A stretch of DNA of 64,000 bases, from assembly GCF_000003195.3 (NCBI RefSeq), contig NC_012876.2, forward strand, positions 58,832,407 to 58,896,406. Direction: 5' to 3'. The notes under the pieces were generated by a model. The model searched no databases. It was given only the letters and a program-made list of their open reading frames with translations, and had not been told where the DNA came from. This document shows, one piece after another, positions 58,800-64,000 of this stretch. This DNA comes from Sorghum bicolor (lineage: Eukaryota; Streptophyta; Magnoliopsida; Poales; Poaceae). A program made the position numbers and the translations under genes. Each line of letters starts with the position of its first letter. Positions within the stretch are counted from its first letter, which is position 1.

Positions 58800-59200
58800 A
58801 GGAACACTCACCGGACGCTGACTCAGAAGCACCGGACGCTGTTCCTGTGCGTCCGGTGAGCAGGCAGCCTGACTCGGTTAGGGTTAGGCACCGGACGCAG
58901 CTTGGAGCGTCCGGTGGTGTGCGTCCGGTGTGAGAAGGTTTTGCAAACCTCTCTGCGCATGAGTCCGGTGAGCACCGGACGCTCAGGGTGCGTCCGGTGG
59001 CTCGCGTCCGGTGACCTTGCGAGTTTGCGAAGCTCTCTGCGCATGAGTCCGGTGTGCACCGGCGCATGAGTCCGGTGTGCACCGGACGCGTCCGGTGCTC
59101 TGCAGGTTACCGTTAGACTCTGACACGCGGCTGATGTTGGAGCACCGGACACTGGTGTTGAGCATCCGGTGCCCCTTTAAGAGCGTCCGGTGACCCCGAG
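58800..59200. repeat. Interspersed ACCGGACGC / GCGTCCGGTG motifs in the solo LTR
   Basis: About twenty copies of the 9-10-bp motif in both orientations, at irregular spacing, with GCATGAGTCCGGTG variants and one local 24-bp duplication (about 59037-59085). The same array occurs in the sister LTR at 62485-62865. Confidence 0.9.
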
Positions 59201-60203
59201 TTAGACCCAGTGAGAGAGCCAACGACTCTATTTGTTTGAGGGGTCTATAAATAGTTGTTGGCCAGCTTAGGGCTCACTCTCTTGGCATTCTAAGATACTT
59301 GACATCCTTGTGAGCCTAAGCAAACACCTCCCATTCATCTCCTTCATAGATTATACATCTTTGTGAGATTGGGAGTGATTCCAAGTGCATTTGCTTGAGT
59401 GATTGCATCTAGTGGCACTTGGGGATCGTTCTAGCTGCGGTTTTCTTGTTACTCTTGGTGGTTGTCGCCACCTAGACGGCTTGGAGCAGCGGAGGAGGAT
59501 TGGCACGAGTTGGTGATTGTTCGTGGCCATCTCCCGTGATTGTGAGGGGTCTTGTACGTTCCCCGGCGGAGAGCCGAAAGGTAACTCTAGTGGATTGCTC
59601 GTGTCATTGAGCTACCTCACTTGTGGGTAGGTTCTTGTGGTGTCCTAGTGAGGATGAGGTTCGTGCTACACCTCTTAGCCACCGAACCACCAAGTGTTGG
59701 TCGACACAACGGAGACGTAGCGTGCCGGCAAGCACGTGAACCTCGGGAGAAAAATTGTGTGTCTCCATTGTGATTGATTCATTGGATTTCTTCCGGTGAT
59801 TGGACTTCACATTATTGATTGGTTCATCCCCTCTACGCGGCGGTATAAAGTTTGAACCATCTCTCTTACATTCCCGCAAACTAGAGTAGCTTACTTACTT
59901 GTATAGAAACTTTAGGTAGCTTTCTAGTGTAAGTAGTGACATAGCTCTTGTGTGCCTAGTGATTATATCAACTAGAATTGTTGGATAGGTGGCTTGCAAA
60001 CACCCCATTAGAGCTAGAGCAAAAAGCTTCGCTTTGTTATTTACTAACCTCTTGCTCTAGTGAGTTTGTAGATTTTTAATAGGCTATTCACCCCCCCTCT
60101 AGCCATATTAGGACCTTTCAAGGGGGCCTTCTTGGTGGAATATGATCGGTTTGGCCAATGCTGACTTAATCTTTTTGTCCACCTACTGATTATTAATTCT
60201 AAC

Positions 60204-61035
60204 AAAATAAGCACTGCCGTGATCGGCAGCAACCCTTAGAATTCTAAGGGTTTGCTCCCCCTAGCCCACAGCGCATCATAAATAAAAAATGTGTCCCTGG
60301 CATCGCAATCACTCCAAACTACGTGACTTTTCACATAACCAATCACTTAGGCATTGTAGGGTTCACGAAGGTCCGTATCTCATTCAAGCCAGTGCCTGTA
60401 GCGTCCAGAAGGCCGCTGCTACCCGGCATGACGAGTTCATCACCTGTTGAGGGTTTCCAAACCCTCAGCCGGTGATCTACGTTCATCTACACCCCCACCA
60501 ACGACTGCATCACCACCGAAGGCGCGGATGACAACTGCCAAAGCTGGTCTGGCACTATTTATAAGTATTTCCGTACTAGATGATTTGTGGTTGTGTGTTA
60601 GACTATGTATAAGATCCTGCAAACATGTGCTACATGTTTTATGCTAAAGTTATTTTCAATACATCTCTTTCTCCTTTTCTCTTCTGGACTCCAATGTGAT
60701 GATCCAAAATATGTCTTAGGACCCTTTCATTGTTTTAAACATCGTCACAACGTCAACAGAATGCCCAGATCCCTGTGAAAGTAGGTTGAACGTGACGCCT
60801 TCTCAGGCTCACGGCTTCGTGTTTATATAGCTGAGAAAAGCCCTCAGCGTGGCATTACAACTTGCACCACAATTCATGAGATCTAATCTAACTTACAACA
60901 TTAGATTACAACAGAAGCTTAAGAGCTATCCTAACTACTTCTACACGAAGCTGTGGATATCTGAATATCTCCAGCCTGCCCTTAGCGTAACAACCTTCTG
61001 TCAGATATACTGTATAACAACCGTATATTCTAACA
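60204..61035 (-). mobile_element. Copia-type LTR and flank (second element)
   Basis: On the minus strand, after a purine tract (GATTGAGGGAGGG) an LTR begins TGTTAGAATATACGG at 61035. It contains a TATA-like CTATATAAACACG at about 60820. Its 3' end is not defined; 60204-60700 may be LTR or an older insertion. Short open frames here are not supported. Confidence 0.6.
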
Positions 61036-61046
61036 CCCTCCCTCAA

Positions 61047-61563
61047 TCACAACTTATCTGTAAGGTTGAGATTGTTCCGAAACATTACTGTTTGTTTCTC
61101 AGGAAGAGGCTTTGTGAATCCGTCAGCTATCTGATCAGTGGTGCTTATAAATCTGATTTCCAGGCACTTTGCTGCAACTTGCTCACGAACAAAGTGGTAA
61201 TCTATCTCTATATGTTTAGTCCTAGCATGAAACACGGGATGAGCTGATAAGTACGTGGCTCCAATGTTGTCACACCATAACCGAGCAGCTTTAGGATGTG
61301 TGATGCCTAATTCATCAAGTAGTTTGTGCACCCACATTACCTCTGCTGTCACATTTTCCAAGGACTTGTACTCAGCTTCAGTACTGGATCTAGAGACAGT
61401 AGCATGTTTCCTTGCACACTAGGAGACAAGATTACAACCAATGAACACAGCAAATCCGCATGTTGATCGCCTGTCATCAGGGCATCCTGCCCAATCTGCA
61501 TCTGAGAATGCGCTGACAAGCATCGAATTAGATTTCCCAATATTGACGCCTATGCCAATTGTG
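61047..61563 (-). pseudogene. Copia polyprotein C-terminus (RT end/RNase H), degenerate and split
   Basis: On the minus strand the frame reads [72 protein letters not shown] and [10 protein letters not shown]. This is the RNase H/C-terminal end of a Ty1/copia pol protein, followed by its stop at 61047. A TAG replaces the usual Trp just before [12 protein letters not shown]. The 5' part is cut off at 61564 by the LTR of another retrotransposon. Confidence 0.88.
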
Positions 61564-63455
61564 TGAAAGGTCCTAATATGGCTAGAGGGGGGGTGAATAG
61601 CCTATTTAAAAATTCTACAAAAACACTAGAGCAAGAGGTTAGTAAATAACAAAGCGAAGCTTTTTGCTCTATCTCTAATGGGGTGTTTGCAAGCCACCTA
61701 TCCAACAATTCTAGTTGATATAATCACTAGGCACACAAGAGCTATGTCACTACTTACACTAGAAATCTACCTAAAGTTTCTATACAAGTAAGTAAGTTAC
61801 TCTAGTTTGTGGGAAGTAAAAGAGATGGTTTGATCTTTATACCGCCGCGTAGAGGGGATGAACCAATCAATAATATGAAGTCCAATCACCGGGAGAAATC
61901 CAATGAACAATCACAATGGAGACACACAATTTTTCTTCCGAGGTTCACGTGCTTGCCGGCACGCTACGTCCCCGTTGTGTCGACCAACACTTGGTGGTTC
62001 GGTGGCTAAGAGGTGTAGTACGAACCTCGTCCTCACTAGGACACCACAAGAACCTACCCACAAGTGAGGTAACTCAATGACACGAGCAATCCACTAGAGT
62101 TACCTTTCGGCTCTCCGCCGGGGAAGGTACAAGACCCCTCACAATCACCGGGAGATGGCCACGAACAATCACCAACTCATGCCAATGCTCCTCCGCTGCT
62201 CCAAGCCGTCTAGGTGGCGGCAACCACCAAGAGTAACAAGAAAACCACAGCCAAATCGATCCCCAAGTGCCACTAGATGCAATCACTCAAGCAAATGCAC
62301 TTGGAATCACTCCCAATCTCACAAAGATATATAATCTATGGAGATGAGTGGGAGGTTTTTGCTTAGGCTCACAAGGATGTCTAGTATGTTAGAATGCCAA
62401 GAGAGTAAGCCCCAAGCCGGCCAAACACGTATATATAGCCCCTCAAACAAATAGAGTCGTTGGCTCTTTCACTAGGCAAAACACGGGGTCACCGGACGCT
62501 CTTAAAGGGGCACCGGACGCTCAACACCAGCATCCGGTGCTCCAACGTCAGCCGCGTGTCAGAGTCTAACGGTAACCTGCAGAGCACCGGACGCTGAGCA
62601 GGTTGGTCCGGTGCACACCGGACTCATGCGCAGAGAGCTCCGCAAACTCGTAGGGTCACCGGACGCAAGCCACCGGACGCACCCTGAGCGTCCGGTGCTC
62701 ACCGGACCCATGCGCAGAGAGGGTCACAAAACGCCCGCACACCGGACGCTAACCACCGGATGCTCAAGCCAGCGTTCGGTGCCTTACCCTAGCTGGGCCA
62801 GGCACTGTCTGCACCGGACGCTCAGACTTAGCGTCCGGTGCCTCAGAAGCTAGCGTCCGGTGAGTGTTTCTCAGCGAGAAACACTCCCGCGACTTCTCCA
62901 AATTTCCCACCGGCGCAATAGAAAATATGCATTTCATTTTCTCGAAAAGCGCCGAACCCATCCTCTCTCTACCTTTCAAACTCCACCTCCTTCTCAAAGT
63001 GTGCCAACACCACAACGTGTATACCAACAAGTGCACGTGTGTTAGTATTTTCACAATCATTTTCTTTGAAGGAGTTAAGTTAGCTCACTAGGTCCTAAAT
63101 GCATGCACATGAACAATGACACCTAGTGGCACTTGATAACCGCTTAGCCATAGAATTCCCCTCTTTATAGTATGGCTATCTATCCTAAATGTGATCACAC
63201 CCTCTATGGTGTCTTGATCACCAAAACCAAAACCCTAAGCAATACCTTTGCCTTGATCTCCATAGGGTTTTGTTTTTCTCTTTCTTCTTTTCCAAGTTGA
63301 GCACTTGATCATCTTGTGGTCATCACCTTCATCACCATGATCATCACTTGCTCCCATCACTTGGCATGTACCAACCTCATTAAGTCTACACACACTTAGC
63401 ATAGAGGTTAGTACTAGGGTTTCATCAATTATCCAAAACCAAACTAGGGCTTTCA
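61564..63455 (-). mobile_element. SIRE/Maximus-like copia LTR (1.89 kb), inserted in copia pol
   Basis: On the minus strand it begins TGAAAGCCCTAGTTTGG at 63455 and ends CCATATTAGGACCTTTCA at 61564. It is preceded by the purine tract AAAAAGGGGGAGAT (63456-63470), so this is the 3' LTR of an element whose body extends right beyond the window. It is the inverted relative of the solo LTR at 50476-60120 and lacks the nested gypsy element. The pentamer TTGTG (61559-61563) should be the TSD; its partner is outside. Confidence 0.85.
62485..62865. repeat. Interspersed CACCGGACGC motifs in the 3' LTR
   Basis: Same motif array as at 58800-59200, in the opposite orientation and differing in copy number. 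Confidence 0.88.
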
Positions 63456-64000
63456 ATCTCCCCCTTTTTGGTAATTGATGACAACCCTTTTTACAAAGAT
63501 TTTCAATAAAATTTTCTTGGATTCATGTTGCTTGCCCAAGCATTTTACCATGTGCAAAGGTTATGGACAAGTTTCATAAACCCAAATTGGTAGCAATTGC
63601 TCCCCCTACATATGTGCTAAGAGTTTGGATTTGAAAGCTTGCACATATGCTTGAATAGGAAATATAGGAGTCAATTTCTACCAAATGATGCTAAGGTGTA
63701 AAGAATGGACCTTTGAAGCGTGATACCAATCGGAGTTGCCAATGTACACCATCCTTAGCACCATTAGTAACTAGACATTCACAAAACTAGAGCACCCCGT
63801 GAGATCAACATTATGAACAAGGTTCTAGTACCACTTGTGAAACAAATAAAGGTCTAGTTACACTACCTATGCATGCTAGTTCTTCATTTCATCAATCAAA
63901 CCTATAACTAGCATACACCACACAAGCAAGGTATTGGAGAGAAAGCTTCTAAAGCTAATGCAAATGCAAGCAATCATATGTGATGCAACATACAAGTTTA
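63456..64000 (-). mobile_element. Internal 3' untranslated part of the SIRE-like copia element
   Basis: AT-rich sequence ending, on the minus strand, in the polypurine tract next to the LTR (ATCAATTACCAAAAAGGGGGAG). No coding part is visible before the window ends. Confidence 0.65.

Larger units (their letters stand above)
50476..60120 (+). mobile_element. Solo copia LTR (SIRE/Maximus-like), TSD AGGGG, split by a nested gypsy element
   Basis: Begins TGAAAGCCCTAGTTTGG and ends CCATATTAGGACCTTTCA. AGGGG flanks both ends (50471-50475, 60121-60125). Without the nested element the LTR is about 1.9 kb, the same length as the inverted relative at 61564-63455. No internal region and no second LTR next to it, so it is a solo LTR. 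Confidence 0.88.

Noticed and set aside
58800..59200. CRISPR-like array
   Set aside because: Irregular spacing, both orientations, very short motif, eukaryotic LTR context, no cas genes.
58739..59222. Frames of 60-110 aa over the ACCGGACGC motif array
   Set aside because: Repeats of HRTH/SGAPD-type units translated from the motif; the sister LTR shows frame-breaking copy-number differences.

Overview
The window reads as nuclear DNA of a panicoid (Andropogoneae) grass, most likely Sorghum or a close relative. This is inferred from several signs: GC-rich coding exons with spliceosomal introns, the TTTGCCGAGAG-type subterminal repeats of grass CACTA elements, Stowaway and Tourist MITEs, and long LTRs packed with ACCGGACGC / GCGTCCGGTG motifs. 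No species was confirmed by a search. There are no bacterial-type operons, no CRISPR array and no rRNA or tRNA that I could recognise.

The host content is one tandem family of secreted alpha-type carbonic anhydrases (alpha-CA, nectarin/dioscorin-like). Four copies look intact, all on the minus strand: CA1 (6570-7829), CA3 (18230-19856), CA4 (30489-31945) and CA5 (48089-49396), each 280-281 aa. Each has a signal peptide, the three zinc-binding histidines and the paired cysteines. Broken or relic copies are CA2 (12398-13909, frameshifted and lacking the HxH exon), an inverted plus-strand copy (26043-26659) whose promoter flank is fused to its 3' exons, an isolated exon relic at 28.0 kb, and an orphan upstream block at 10.7-11.1 kb. 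The copies differ strikingly in intron content. I see no pathway among them beyond gene-family expansion: each would act alone on CO2/bicarbonate in the apoplast or secretory pathway.

The rest is mostly transposable elements. Positions 1-5507 hold one end of a CACTA element with a TNP2-like transposase, a captured Mei2-type RRM exon and a hAT MITE. An 11.57-kb CACTA element (33037-44607, TSD TAA) sits 1.1 kb upstream of CA4; it carries TNP2 and a second gene with a Ulp1-like protease domain, and each gene has a single in-frame stop. The 50-60 kb region is a nest: a gypsy-like element with unequal LTRs (50675-58418, TSD AGATC) lies inside a solo copia LTR (50476-60120, TSD AGGGG), which lies inside another LTR fragment. 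The right end (60.2-64 kb) is a degenerate copia pol end split by a further SIRE-like copia element whose LTR (61564-63455) is the inverted sister of the solo LTR and preserves the empty site of the gypsy insertion. Smaller insertions with clear TSDs (hAT MITEs, Tourist, Stowaway) lie between the CA genes, and a decayed PPR-like fragment lies at 22.56-23.15 kb.

I found no convincing new molecular system. The notable signals are evolutionary: mosaic intron loss among close tandem paralogues, a microhomology-type deletion creating a promoter-to-exon fusion pseudogene, nonsense-only inactivation of a CACTA element, and several TE insertions that can be dated relative to each other because duplicate copies keep the empty sites.
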